Source of the DNA: an uncultured Oscillospiraceae bacterium
GTDB lineage: Bacteria > Bacillota > Clostridia > Oscillospirales > Ruminococcaceae
Length of the DNA stretch: 44,034 bases
Assembly: GCA_934446455.1 (NCBI GenBank)
Contig: CAKSEE010000020.1
Coordinates: 1 to 44,034 of the forward strand
Direction of reading: 5' to 3'
The translations under genes and the position numbers were made by a program. A model generated the notes under the pieces. That model worked only from the letters and a program-made list of their open reading frames with translations. It was not told the DNA's origin and ran no database searches. Position 1 is the first letter of the stretch. Every line of letters begins with the position of its first letter. Below are positions 25,871-34,773 of this stretch, in pieces.

Positions 25871-28813
25871 TCACACCATGAGGTTGAGGTACTGGTCCTC
25901 AGTGAGCAGGATTGGCGCCGCGCCCTCGTTTATCATATCTATCATGTGCGGTACTATCGCGGGATCCAGCTGTGAGCCTGAAACGCGCTCAAGCTCGTCG
26001 ATGATGACCTCCGAGGAGAGCGACTCGCGGTAGCAGCGCTTGCTGGACATAGCGTCGTAGGTGTCCGCAACGGCGATTATCCGCGCGATGAGCGGGATAT
26101 TCCCGCCCGCAAGACCCTCGCAGTAGCCCTTGCCATCGTAGCGCTCGTGGTGGTATTTTGCGCCGTCCGTAACGTCCTTTATGGCGGTGTAGTTCTTCAG
26201 GATGTCCGCGCCGATGAGCGGGTGTCGCTTGATTATGCCGTACTCCTCGTCGGTGAGCCTGCCGGGCTTGTTAAGTACGCTGTCGGGTATGCCTATCTTG
26301 CCTATGTCGTGCAGAAGCGCCACATAGTAGATGTGTTCCTGCATGGCGGCGTTCATGCCCATACGGCGCGCAAGCTCCTTTGAGTAGATAGCCACGCGCT
26401 GCGAGTGACCCTCTGTATATCTGTCCTTGGCGTCGATAGTTCCCGCAAAGGTGCGCAGGGACTGGTCCACCATGTCGTGGTAGAAACGCTGCTTGCGGTT
26501 GAGGTAGGATATGTGGATAAACATACACAGTACGGTAATGCCGACGGTGAACAGAACCGCCGTAGTTATTGCCGCCGCAATGAACCACGGCTGCTCGGTG
26601 AGCGTCTTTTGCTTTTCTATGTTCACGGTGTATTCCGCGGTTTTCCACGGGCTGTCGGCAAGGCTCAGCTTTAGCCTGAACGTGTAGCTGCCGCCGGGAA
26701 GATTTGTGTAGCTTACGCTGCCGCTCTTTTCGCCTGTTATTACGGTTTTCCCGCTGTCAAAGCCCTCAAGGATATACGAAAATGAAAGGGGCGTTGTATC
26801 CGTGTACGAAAGCGCCGCGAAGTCTATTGTAATGCGCCCCGCGTCGTGCGCGAGCGTGAGCGACTGCGGGTCCGTATACTCTGCGCCGTCAACCGTAACG
26901 CGGCTTATGGTGGCTTTCGGAAGCGGGTGCGCAGGCGTTGTAAAGCCGAAAATGCTCACCCCGCTGCCCGTTGCCAGGTAAAGCTTCCCCTTGGGCGACA
27001 GCCAGTTCCATGTGTTTGCGTAAACAGAACCCGTAAGCCCCTGCGAAAAGCCCATAACGCTCGGAAGCGCGCCGTTCTCCGCAATAACGTCCGAGCGGTT
27101 GAACGCGAGGATACCGCTGTTCTGCACAAGGTACAGCTTTCCGTCCGAAAGGTACATATCAAAGATATTTCCTGCGTTCTTGTTGAGAGATTCGATTTTC
27201 CGCGTGCGCGTTCCGTTTGAGTAGAACAGCCCGTTGCCCGTGCTTATAAAGTACGAGTCCTTTTTGGCGTCCCTCGTCATGCGCAGTACAACGCTTTCGC
27301 TCAGCTCTGCTGCGCAGTAGTGAGAGGCGCTGTTGCCGATTAGCTCGTACACGCCGTCGCCGTCCGTGCCGACAAGAAGCGAGCCGCTGTCGGTTTCAAG
27401 CAGGCATAACACCGCCGCATATGACAGGTTCGGGAAGCATTTGACGGCGCCGTCCACGGAAATAACGCACAGTCCGTCCTGCGTGCCTACCGCAATGCTG
27501 CCGTCCGACAGCTCGAGAAGCACGCGCGCGCCCGCGTTCGTTATTCCGTCCTTAACCGTGTAGCGGCGCACGGAGCCGTTTGCGGGGTCGTAGCAGATAA
27601 CGGGCGTTTCAGAGTAGCACGCCGCCCATATCCTCCCGCTGCTGTCGCAGATAAGGTGCCGCACGCGCATTCCGAGCGTATCGGAGGAAAGCGGGCTGTC
27701 TGCGCGCTCCCAGTCCTTTGTGCAGGTGATAACGCCGTTGTCGGTTCCAAGGTAGAACCCCTCGCTGCCACCCACAATGCAGTTGATTTTCTCGTTTTCT
27801 ATACCCGCTGTCCTGTTGGGGCTTGAAAAGCACCCGTCGGTGTACTTCACAACGCCGATAGAGGAGGAGGCAAGCCAGATGTTTCCCTCGTAATCAATGC
27901 ACGAGCCCGTGACGGAAACGGCGTTCTCGCTCTCGTCAAGCTCGGTTATCGTCCTGCCTATCCTTGCAAAGCCGTAAAGCCCGTTTGCGTTAACGCCGCC
28001 GTCGTCCGTAGGGGAAAGGCTGTTTATCGTTGTAACGTCCGACAGCACATAGTAAGTCGTCTGCCTGTCCGCAATTTCCGTTTTTGGCGGCTCAAACACT
28101 ATTTTTGCAACGGTGTTTGCGTCTGAACCCGCCCACACCGTGCCGCTGCGGTCGCCCGTAATGCAGTATACGCCCTGCCCGTTGTCGAATATGTCCTCGC
28201 TTTGCAGCACGTCAAGCAGCACGCCGTCGCGGCTGATGATATAGAGCCTCGAGCTTGCAGCCGCCCACAGTCTGCCCGTGCTGTCCACGGCTGCGGAGTA
28301 CACGGTCTTTCCGCCCGTAACATAGCTGGTGAAACACGTCATTACCCCATCTGCAACGCGCGCCAGTCCCGAGGACGAGGATATCACCATGCTGCCGTCA
28401 ATGCAGTCCTCGGTAATGTCCCTTATGCAAAGAAAGCTGTCTGCGGGCTGTCCCTCGGGCTGAACGAACTTCTCTCCGTCCATTACAAAAACGCCCATAT
28501 CGTTGGAGCCGACCCAGAGTCTGCCCCCTGAATCAACGAAAAGCGAGCGCACCGTAGACGTGGGTATCCTGCCCTCATCGCTGAAATTGCAGAACTGCGT
28601 GCCGTCGTAGCGGATAAGTCCCGCGTAGCTTCCTATCCAGATATATCCGTCGGGCGTCTGAACGATGTCGTTCGCCTCTCCCGTAGGCAGCCCGTTTCTG
28701 TCATTGTAGACCGTTGCGACGCGCGTGCAGAGCTTTTCGGCGTGCGCCGAAGCGGGCGCAGCGGTCAAAAATAATATGCCAAGAGCTGCCATGAGTGAAA
28801 AAAGCCTTTTCAT
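25871..28813 (-). CDS. membrane sensor: ligand-binding beta-propeller, Y_Y_Y domain and HD-GYP phosphodiesterase
   Basis: 980 residues. Signal peptide (1-24, ending ASA), then about 600 residues of Reg_prop-like repeats (recurrent GYIWIGSYAGLIRYDG-type units), a Y_Y_Y domain (TFRLKLSLADSPW), a transmembrane helix at about 743-770, and a cytoplasmic HD-GYP domain. In the latter HD is at 835-836 in LLHDIGKIGIP, HHERYDGKGY at about 888-900, and AVADTYDAMSS follows. The usual GYP is GYC here. HD-GYP domains hydrolyse cyclic di-GMP; the propeller probably senses a glycan or similar outside ligand. ATG with GGAGAG upstream. Monocistronic, with a strong promoter and a structured leader. Confidence 0.9.
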   Translation of the reverse strand: MKRLFSLMAALGILFLTAAPASAHAEKLCTRVATVYNDRNGLPTGEANDIVQTPDGYIWIGSYAGLIRYDGTQFCNFSDEGRIPTSTVRSLFVDSGGRLWVGSNDMGVFVMDGEKFVQPEGQPADSFLCIRDITEDCIDGSMVISSSSGLARVADGVMTCFTSYVTGGKTVYSAAVDSTGRLWAAASSRLYIISRDGVLLDVLQSEDIFDNGQGVYCITGDRSGTVWAGSDANTVAKIVFEPPKTEIADRQTTYYVLSDVTTINSLSPTDDGGVNANGLYGFARIGRTITELDESENAVSVTGSCIDYEGNIWLASSSIGVVKYTDGCFSSPNRTAGIENEKINCIVGGSEGFYLGTDNGVITCTKDWERADSPLSSDTLGMRVRHLICDSSGRIWAACYSETPVICYDPANGSVRRYTVKDGITNAGARVLLELSDGSIAVGTQDGLCVISVDGAVKCFPNLSYAAVLCLLETDSGSLLVGTDGDGVYELIGNSASHYCAAELSESVVLRMTRDAKKDSYFISTGNGLFYSNGTRTRKIESLNKNAGNIFDMYLSDGKLYLVQNSGILAFNRSDVIAENGALPSVMGFSQGLTGSVYANTWNWLSPKGKLYLATGSGVSIFGFTTPAHPLPKATISRVTVDGAEYTDPQSLTLAHDAGRITIDFAALSYTDTTPLSFSYILEGFDSGKTVITGEKSGSVSYTNLPGGSYTFRLKLSLADSPWKTAEYTVNIEKQKTLTEQPWFIAAAITTAVLFTVGITVLCMFIHISYLNRKQRFYHDMVDQSLRTFAGTIDAKDRYTEGHSQRVAIYSKELARRMGMNAAMQEHIYYVALLHDIGKIGIPDSVLNKPGRLTDEEYGIIKRHPLIGADILKNYTAIKDVTDGAKYHHERYDGKGYCEGLAGGNIPLIARIIAVADTYDAMSSKRCYRESLSSEVIIDELERVSGSQLDPAIVPHMIDMINEGAAPILLTEDQYLNLMV

Positions 28814-28835
28814 TCTGACTCTCCGTTCTGCCCCT

Positions 28836-28970
28836 GCAATCGGGGGCTGTTCCTTTTATATTTATGGCATCACCGCACAAAGACCATTTATTGGATTTTG
28901 TGCGGTATTGCCTTATATTTCTCTTATTCGCTCCCGTATTGATTATAACATAAATCGGCGCGGCTTTCAA
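28836..28970 (-). promoter_or_regulatory. promoter and structured leader of the HD-GYP sensor gene
   Basis: On the minus strand TTGAAA (28965-28970), 17-base spacer, TATAAT (28942-28947). The roughly 120-base leader carries a strong stem ACCGCACAAA/TTTGTGCGGT (28872-28881/28897-28906) closed by GGCA/TGCC (28866-28869/28909-28912), then a second stem GCCCC/GGGGC (28836-28853) next to the ribosome site. No known riboswitch consensus was recognised. Confidence 0.75.
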
Positions 28971-29111
28971 CGGTATAGTGCATAAATCATAAGACGGCCG
29001 AAGCGCCCTGTTTGTGCGATTTCAAGCGTTTGGTAAGTGGCGCGGATATCGGACGTGAGTAACGTGGCGTATTTGCACAATAAAAAAATATCGAATTTCA
29101 ATAAAAATCTA

Positions 29112-29140
29112 TTGACAAATAATATTTTATATGTTATTAT
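29112..29140 (+). promoter_or_regulatory. promoter of the DUF2975-Xre operon
   Basis: TTGACA (29112-29117), 17-base spacer, TATTAT (29135-29140). Confidence 0.85.
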
Positions 29141-29171
29141 AGACGTACAGAACAACAAGGAGGTATTTCCT

Positions 29172-29627
29172 ATGTGGAACAAGGATAAGTCAATGCTTCT
29201 GTCCTGCTGCGCGATAAGGGCGCTTTATGTCGCGGTGGCGGCGTGCTGCGTGTGCGCGCCCGTGATGGTGCGGTATTACGACGATACAGTGCAGCTCTCG
29301 CATGGGCTTCCGTCGGTGTTCGTGCCGCTGCTGATAACGCTTTACGCGGTGGTGCCGCCAGCTGTCGGCGCGCTTGTCTGCCTTGATTTGCTGCTGCGCA
29401 ACATAAGGCGCGGAGAGCCGTTCACGCAGAAAAACGTAAAGCTGCTGCGCGCTATTTCATACTGCTGCTTTGCGGTGGCTGCGGTGTTCGTGTATTTCGC
29501 GTTTCTTAAGCCGTTTGCGTTTGTTATCGTTTTTGCGGCGGCGTTCTTCGGGCTTATCCTTCGCGTTGTAAAGAACTGCTTTGAGCAGGCTGCGGCTCTG
29601 CGCGAAGAAAACGACTTTACCATATGA
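29172..29627 (+). CDS. DUF2975 family membrane protein
   Basis: 151 residues with four hydrophobic segments (about 10-30, 50-72, 90-110 and 113-130). Between segments 2 and 3 lies LRNIRRGEPFTQKNVKLLRA, the hallmark of DUF2975. AAGGAGG precedes the ATG. It is followed by a small Xre regulator, a pairing often seen in Firmicutes (YoaS/YozG-like); the membrane protein may modulate the regulator. Function unproven. Confidence 0.82.
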   Translation: MWNKDKSMLLSCCAIRALYVAVAACCVCAPVMVRYYDDTVQLSHGLPSVFVPLLITLYAVVPPAVGALVCLDLLLRNIRRGEPFTQKNVKLLRAISYCCFAVAAVFVYFAFLKPFAFVIVFAAAFFGLILRVVKNCFEQAAALREENDFTI

Positions 29628-29639
29628 GGAGGCGTAGTC

Positions 29640-29849
29640 ATGCCGATAGTAGTGAACCTTGACGTGATGATGGCAAAGCGCAAGATATCCTCAAACGAGC
29701 TTGCCGAAAAAATCGAGATAACCCCCGCGAACCTTTCCATACTGAAAACGGGGAAGGCGAAGGCGGTGCGTTTTTCCACGCTTGAGCGGCTGTGCGAGGT
29801 GCTTGACTGCCAGCCGGGCGACATACTTGAATACACAAAGCAGGATTAA
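29640..29849 (+). CDS. small Xre/YozG-type DNA-binding regulator
   Basis: 69 residues, a single helix-turn-helix: LDVMMAKRKISSNELAEKIE, then ITPANLSILKTGKAKAVRFS and LERLCEVLDCQPGDILEY. This is the YozG-like Cro/C1 type that accompanies DUF2975 proteins. GGAGG lies just upstream, 12 bases after the previous stop. It probably autoregulates the operon. Confidence 0.9.
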   Translation: MPIVVNLDVMMAKRKISSNELAEKIEITPANLSILKTGKAKAVRFSTLERLCEVLDCQPGDILEYTKQD

Positions 29850-29933
29850 CGGGCGCCTGTAAACGGCGCTCTGCACCCTGCGGATTACATTTTCTATAAA
29901 CTATGGAACAATATTGTACGAGAGGGCTTTGAC

Positions 29934-31478
29934 ATGGAAGAAAACAATAACGCTGTCCCTGCGCGGGCGGAATTAACACCAACTGAGGATAATGCGGCTT
30001 ATATGCCCGCAAAGCCGCTGCGCCCGCCGCTTGACATACGCGACGCGCTGACGGCGTGGGGCTGCCTGCTGCTGGGATTTCTGTTCACGCGGTGGGTTGC
30101 CGCAACGGGTATGAGTTTGTCCGGAGGGATTTTCTGGGCGCTTGTGGGTGCGCTTACGGTGGTTTACGCCAGAATAAAGGGGCTTTGCGTTACGGCGGGG
30201 CAGTGGGTTGTATTCGCGATAGCGGAGGTATTCTGCGCGGTGCCGCTGTTCTGCTCGGACAGAATGCTGAACCTGTTTGCGGCGATATTCTCGTTTGCGC
30301 TGATATGCTATTTTGCGCTTTCGGTAAGCGGCGCGGAGCTTTTCGGGCGGCATTTTATAAGGGAAATGCTGAGCGCGGTATTCGCGCGGCCGTTTTGCGG
30401 ATTCGGAAGCGCGCCGCGCGCGGCGTTCAGCCTGTTTAAGAGCGGCAGGCGCTCAAAGACGGTGCTTTACGTGCTGATAGGGCTTGCTGCGGCGATACCG
30501 CTCACGCTAGTTGTCGTGCCGCTTCTCATAAGCTCTGACGGCGCTTTTGAGGGGATAATGAAGCGGCTGCTTTCCTGCCTGCCGAAAATAAACGCGCAGC
30601 TTTTTGTGCAGCTCATTTTCGGAGTTCCCGTGGGGTTCTTCATTTTCGGAATGCTCTTTTCCATGCGCATCCCCATAGAGCGGCGCGCCGAGGGCGCACC
30701 CGCGTACCGTTTTGTGCCTGCGGCGGTAAGCTATGCGGCGGTAACGCCCGTGTGCGTATTCTACCTTATCTACATTCTTTCGCAGCTGCGGTATCTTACA
30801 GCGGCTTTCGGCGGCGAGCTGCCCGAGGGACTCAGCTTTTCGGAGTACGCGCGCAGGGGCTTTTTTGAGCTTTGCGCGGTGGCGTTCATAAACCTGTGCG
30901 TTATTGCGGCGATACAGGCGTTCACGAGGCGCGGCGAGGGCGACGTCCGCCCCGTGGGACTGAGGGTATACACTGCGGCGCTCTGCGTGTTTTCGCTGCT
31001 GCTTACGGCGTGTGCGCTCAGCAAGATGGCGCTTTATATCCGCAGCATGGGCATGACGCAGCTGCGCGTTTACACCTCGTGGTTTATGCTGGTGATGGCT
31101 GCGGCTTTCGTGCTTATCATAGCGTGGCAGGTGCGCGAGCTGCCGTTCTGGCGGATAATGTTCGCGGCTTTTACGGTGATGTTCGGTGTGCTGTGCTTCA
31201 GCAACCCCGAGGGCGTTATTGCAGCGCACAACTACAACGCCTATTGCACCGGCGAGCTTTCCGGACTTGACGCAAGGGTGCTGAACAACTGCGGCGATTC
31301 GGGCGTTAAGTATATTGTGCTGGCGCTCGAACGCGGGGACGCTCCCGAAAACGAAGCGGACCTGCGCGCGGCTCTTGAGGCGCGGCGGTTCGACATCGAG
31401 GACAAGAGCGGCTTCGAGTGGTTCAGCATTCCGCGCATGACGGCGCAGCGGGCGCTTGCGGGGTATTCTCCCGAGTAA
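29934..31478 (+). CDS. polytopic membrane protein, DUF4173/DUF4153-like
   Basis: 514 residues with about 11-12 hydrophobic segments after a hydrophilic N-terminus of some 35 residues. The stretch LPEGLSFSEYARRGFFELCAVAFINLC and LRVYTSWFMLVMA recall DUF4173/DUF4153 proteins. The C-terminal 90 residues are soluble (NYNAYCTGELSGLDARVLNN and onward). GAGAGGG precedes the ATG. No good promoter is seen directly upstream, so read-through from the Xre operon is possible. Function unknown. Confidence 0.7.
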   Translation: MEENNNAVPARAELTPTEDNAAYMPAKPLRPPLDIRDALTAWGCLLLGFLFTRWVAATGMSLSGGIFWALVGALTVVYARIKGLCVTAGQWVVFAIAEVFCAVPLFCSDRMLNLFAAIFSFALICYFALSVSGAELFGRHFIREMLSAVFARPFCGFGSAPRAAFSLFKSGRRSKTVLYVLIGLAAAIPLTLVVVPLLISSDGAFEGIMKRLLSCLPKINAQLFVQLIFGVPVGFFIFGMLFSMRIPIERRAEGAPAYRFVPAAVSYAAVTPVCVFYLIYILSQLRYLTAAFGGELPEGLSFSEYARRGFFELCAVAFINLCVIAAIQAFTRRGEGDVRPVGLRVYTAALCVFSLLLTACALSKMALYIRSMGMTQLRVYTSWFMLVMAAAFVLIIAWQVRELPFWRIMFAAFTVMFGVLCFSNPEGVIAAHNYNAYCTGELSGLDARVLNNCGDSGVKYIVLALERGDAPENEADLRAALEARRFDIEDKSGFEWFSIPRMTAQRALAGYSPE

Positions 31479-31485
31479 CGGGGTG

Positions 31486-31514
31486 TTGACATTCTCTCCG
31501 GAATATGCTATTAT
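31486..31514 (+). promoter_or_regulatory. promoter of the 213-residue membrane protein gene
   Basis: TTGACA (31486-31491), 17-base spacer, TATTAT (31509-31514), 23 bases ahead of the start codon. Confidence 0.82.
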
Positions 31515-31536
31515 TTAACAAGGGAGGAGTGATACC

Positions 31537-32178
31537 ATGCAGCCGCTGCACGAATCCGCAACAGACGACCGCTTCGACATTCTGGACGAGGGAGTGTTCC
31601 TTGCGCCGAGGAAGGGCGAAACAATCACGGTTTCGGTGATTATCGCTGCGGGCATTCTGGCTCTTGCCGCGGCGTTTATGCTGCTGCGGTGGTTCGTCCT
31701 CACGGGCAACGACTCTGAAACGGCGCTCAACAGGGGCGACGAGGTTATACACGCCTTTTTTGATATGTCGGTTAGCTTTACTTTCTGGGGCGCTTTTATT
31801 ATATCGGCGGTGGTTATATTCGTAATTGACGCGGTATGCGTAAGGCTTGCCGCAAATGGAGTTACCGTGCCGTACAGCGCCCGCGCCGAGGTGTTTTCGT
31901 TTGAGTACGGCGGAGCGCGGCACACCTACCGCTACGGCGATGTGAGCGGAGTGTTCTTTGAGCCGATGACGATTATGGGCAGAACGCGCGGCTATAGCGT
32001 AACCATTTGCGCTGCGGGCAGAACGCAGGAGATAAAGGTGCTTTTTGCGCGCGGCGGCGAGCGCACGCCCAACATGACGCCGTTCTGGCTGCTTCATATC
32101 CGTTCTGCGCAGATGCGCGCGGCGCGGGCGCAGGCAGCCCCGCCCGAGCCAAAGCGCGCTAAATACCGGCATTCATAA
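31537..32178 (+). CDS. two-helix membrane protein of unknown function
   Basis: 213 residues. After an acidic N-terminus (about 30 residues) come two hydrophobic segments (32-52 and 78-102), then a soluble beta-rich part (FEYGGARHTYRYGDVSGVFF, RGYSVTICAAG) and a basic tail. The layout resembles YcxB-like proteins with a PH-like C-terminal domain, but I do not recognise it firmly. GGGAGGAG precedes the ATG. Confidence 0.7.
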   Translation: MQPLHESATDDRFDILDEGVFLAPRKGETITVSVIIAAGILALAAAFMLLRWFVLTGNDSETALNRGDEVIHAFFDMSVSFTFWGAFIISAVVIFVIDAVCVRLAANGVTVPYSARAEVFSFEYGGARHTYRYGDVSGVFFEPMTIMGRTRGYSVTICAAGRTQEIKVLFARGGERTPNMTPFWLLHIRSAQMRAARAQAAPPEPKRAKYRHS

Positions 32179-32184
32179 AGGCAA

Positions 32185-32218
32185 AAGCCCCCGCAGGCTA
32201 TAAAGTCTGCGGGGGCTT
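32185..32218. terminator. bidirectional terminator between convergent genes
   Basis: A 12-bp stem AAGCCCCCGCAG/CTGCGGGGGCTT with a 10-base loop lies between the stops of the membrane protein and hsp20 genes; the minus-strand reading continues into TTTT. Confidence 0.85.
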
Positions 32219-32250
32219 ACTGTTATGCGGATCTGCGGCTTCGGCTGCCG

Positions 32251-32661
32251 TTATTCGATTGCGATATACTTTGTCTGCTTCTCGGGAAGCGCGTCCTTCT
32301 TGGGAACGGTGAGCTTAAGCGTGCCGTTTTCAAACTTAGCGGCGATGTCCTCCTGCGTTACGCCGTCGCCCACATAGAAGCTTCTGCTGTAGGAGCCGCT
32401 GTAGCGCTCGCGGCGGATATACTTGCCATCCTTGTCCTTCTCGCCGTCCTCGGAGGAGTGCTCCGCGCTTATCGTAAGGTAGCCGTCGTTAAGCTGTGCC
32501 TTTACGTCCTCCTTTTTGAAGCCGGGCAGGTCGACCGTAAGCTCGTACGCGCCGTCGGTTTCCTTTATGTCGGTTTTCATAACGCTCTCCGCGTTCTTAG
32601 AGAAGAACGACGGACCAAAGAAATCATCAAACAGGTCATTTCTGATGCTGGGCATTAACAT
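32251..32661 (-). CDS. small heat-shock protein (Hsp20/alpha-crystallin family)
   Basis: 136 residues. The alpha-crystallin domain runs from about residue 28: MKTDIKETDGAYELTVDLPG, FKKEDVKAQLNDGYLTISAE, an acidic-basic loop, SGSYSRSFYVGDGV and the conserved FENGTLKLTVPK, ending with a short IxI-like tail (YIAIE). ATP-independent holdase for unfolded proteins. AAAGGAG precedes the ATG. Its promoter is overlapped by a CIRCE element, so HrcA control is expected. Confidence 0.93.
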   Translation of the reverse strand: MLMPSIRNDLFDDFFGPSFFSKNAESVMKTDIKETDGAYELTVDLPGFKKEDVKAQLNDGYLTISAEHSSEDGEKDKDGKYIRRERYSGSYSRSFYVGDGVTQEDIAAKFENGTLKLTVPKKDALPEKQTKYIAIE

Positions 32662-32777
32662 AAGTCATTTCTCCTTTCGCAAGCGTTCTGTATTTCAGTA
32701 TGCGCTGCTGTCATGTTTTTATTTTTTGTGGAACTCCCGAGAGGTCCTTTTTTGTCCCTCTCTTTTGTTCTGGTTAT

Positions 32778-32820
32778 AGTATATCACAACTTTTTAGCAC
32801 TGTCAAGGGGAGAGTGCTAA
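32778..32820 (-). promoter_or_regulatory. hsp20 promoter overlapped by a CIRCE operator
   Basis: Minus strand TTGACA (32801-32806), 17-base spacer, TATACT (32778-32783). The inverted repeat TTAGCACTG-N9-GAGTGCTAA (32794-32820) matches CIRCE, the HrcA operator, with one mismatch in the left arm, and covers the -35 box. Confidence 0.88.
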
Positions 32821-32891
32821 GTTTCTTCTATTTTTCACCAATTTCACAAAAACGACACAAAGCAGACTTCACAGTGGGTTTTACAGAGCGC

Positions 32892-34460
32892 TTACCTGCC
32901 GCCGAGAATGCGCTCGATATCCTTCTGCGGCTCGCTTGTGGGGGTGAGTGCGAAGCGCTCTGAAAGGACGGTGAGAATGTTTGGAGAAACGAACGCGGGA
33001 ATGGTGGGGCCGAGCAGCATATTGCGCATACCAAGGTGCAGCAGCGTAAGCAGAATGCACACCGCCTTCTGCTCGTACCACGAAAGCACAAGGGTAAGCG
33101 GCAGGTCGTTAAGTCCGCAGCCGAACGCCTTTGCAAGCGCGCCCGCAATGGCGATGGCGCTGTAGGCGTCGTTGCACTGCCCGCAGTCGAGAATGCGGGG
33201 AATGCCGTCTATCGTGCCGAGGTCGAGGTCGTTAATGCGGTACTTGCCGCACGCGAGGGTGAGAATGAGGGTGTCGGGCGGGGTGAGCTTTGCAAAGTCG
33301 GTGTAGTAGCTGCGCGAGGGCGAAGCGCCGTCGCAGCCGCCGATAAGGAAGATGTGGCGCAGTTTGCCGTCCTTAACGAGCTGTACGATTTTCTCAGCGT
33401 TCGCAAGCACAGCGTTGTGGGCAAAGCCCGTCATAACGGTGTGGCCGCCGTTCATGCCCGTCATATGCTTGTCCTCGCTGTAGCCGCCGCACTCAGTCGC
33501 CTTTTTGATAACGGGCGTGAAGTCCTTGTCGTCGCCGATATGCACAAGCTCGGGGTAGGACACTATCGAGGTGGTGAAAACACGGTCGGCGTAGCTCTGG
33601 CGCACGGGCATAATGCAGTTTGTGGTAAACAGCACGGGCGCGGGAATATTGTGAAACTCAGACTGCTGATTCTGCCAGCCCGTACCGAAGTTGCCCTTGA
33701 GGTGCGGGTACTTTTTAAGTTCGGGGTAGCCGTGCGCGGGGAGCATTTCGCTGTGGGTGTAGATGTTTATCCCCTTGCCCTCGGTCTGCTCGAGCAGCAG
33801 CTTCATGTCGTGCAGATCGTGACCGCTCACAACGATAAACGGGCCCTTTTCAATGGTGAGCGGCACTTCGGTGGGGACGGGGTTGCCGTACGCCTCGGTG
33901 TTGGCGGCGTCGAGAAGCGCCATGCAGCGCAGGTTCACCTCGCCCGTTTTAAGCACGAGCTTAAGCAGCTCCTGCGCGGACAGGTTGGCGGGGATAGCCC
34001 GCAGCCCCTCGTAGAAAAAGGCGTTTACGGTGCTGTCGGTCTTGCCGAGAATACGCGCGTGATAGGCGTATGCCGCCATTCCCTTAAGCCCGAACAGCAG
34101 CAGGGACTTAAGCGAGCGGATATCCTCGTGTTCGTTCCACAGCAGCCGCATATCGTAGTCGTCAAATTTTTCGGCGCTCAGCCTGTTTCTTTCATTAACG
34201 ACCTTGGTTTTGAGCTTCTTTACCGTAACAACGTTAAAGTTTACATTGGTTATCGTTGTGAATAGCCCCTTAAGCATAAGCTCGTCGGTGGTTTCCGTGG
34301 GCGCGCCGAATTCCGCCGCCTGCGCCATGGCAATAAGCGCGCCGACGAGCTCGTCCTGCGCTTCGGCGTTGTCCGAGCGCTTTCCGCATACGCCTGCCTT
34401 CCCGTTGCAGCCTGTGTTGTGGGCTGTCTGCTGGCATTGAAAACAAAACATAGGTTCCAT
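32892..34460 (-). CDS. hcp: hybrid-cluster protein / hydroxylamine reductase
   Basis: 522 residues. The N-terminal cysteines CFQCQQT, GC and GVCGKR bind the proximal iron-sulfur cluster. Hybrid-cluster ligands appear in VSGHDLHDMKLLLEQTEGKG, the TNCIMP segment, LIGGCDGAS, LACGKYRIND and LDCGQCNDAYSA. It reduces hydroxylamine or nitric oxide in anaerobes under nitrosative stress. The ATG at 34460 follows AAAGGGG. It is divergent from the CRISPR operon. I could not identify its promoter or an Fnr/HcpR site with confidence. Confidence 0.95.
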   Translation of the reverse strand: MEPMFCFQCQQTAHNTGCNGKAGVCGKRSDNAEAQDELVGALIAMAQAAEFGAPTETTDELMLKGLFTTITNVNFNVVTVKKLKTKVVNERNRLSAEKFDDYDMRLLWNEHEDIRSLKSLLLFGLKGMAAYAYHARILGKTDSTVNAFFYEGLRAIPANLSAQELLKLVLKTGEVNLRCMALLDAANTEAYGNPVPTEVPLTIEKGPFIVVSGHDLHDMKLLLEQTEGKGINIYTHSEMLPAHGYPELKKYPHLKGNFGTGWQNQQSEFHNIPAPVLFTTNCIMPVRQSYADRVFTTSIVSYPELVHIGDDKDFTPVIKKATECGGYSEDKHMTGMNGGHTVMTGFAHNAVLANAEKIVQLVKDGKLRHIFLIGGCDGASPSRSYYTDFAKLTPPDTLILTLACGKYRINDLDLGTIDGIPRILDCGQCNDAYSAIAIAGALAKAFGCGLNDLPLTLVLSWYEQKAVCILLTLLHLGMRNMLLGPTIPAFVSPNILTVLSERFALTPTSEPQKDIERILGGR

Positions 34461-34629
34461 AAATAGATACCCCTTTCTTTTTGGGAGTTATTATGCGCTG
34501 CATTCCGGCGGATTATTCATGCGAGGTTACCAGTAGAATGTTTTTGCTTTTGGGGATTATGCACAATTTCATATCTGCATTTGTGGAATGTTGCCAAAAA
34601 AAATGCGTTGTATTTTGTCTGACGCCAAA
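34461..34629. other. intergenic region between hcp and the cas operon
   Basis: Non-coding, AT-rich. It holds the hcp ribosome site and no gene I can support; the only clear promoter in the interval is the cas promoter that follows. Confidence 0.5.
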
Positions 34630-34658
34630 TTGACATTGCGTGGTTATTATGTTATAAT
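34630..34658 (+). promoter_or_regulatory. promoter of the type I-C cas operon
   Basis: TTGACA (34630-34635), 17-base spacer, TATAAT (34653-34658), about 115 bases before cas3. Confidence 0.88.
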
Positions 34659-34773
34659 CAATCTAAGTATTAGCTGTCGCAGAATGACGATAAGGCTCGG
34701 AATTTGTGCTTGAAAAGAAGCGCTCGGTAGTGCACGGAACTTGAAACAATGCCGCGCGGCGGAGGGACAAACA

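Noticed and set aside
28836..28941. Cyclic di-GMP riboswitch in the HD-GYP leader
   Set aside because: The GEMM core motifs were not found; kept only as an unassigned structured leader.
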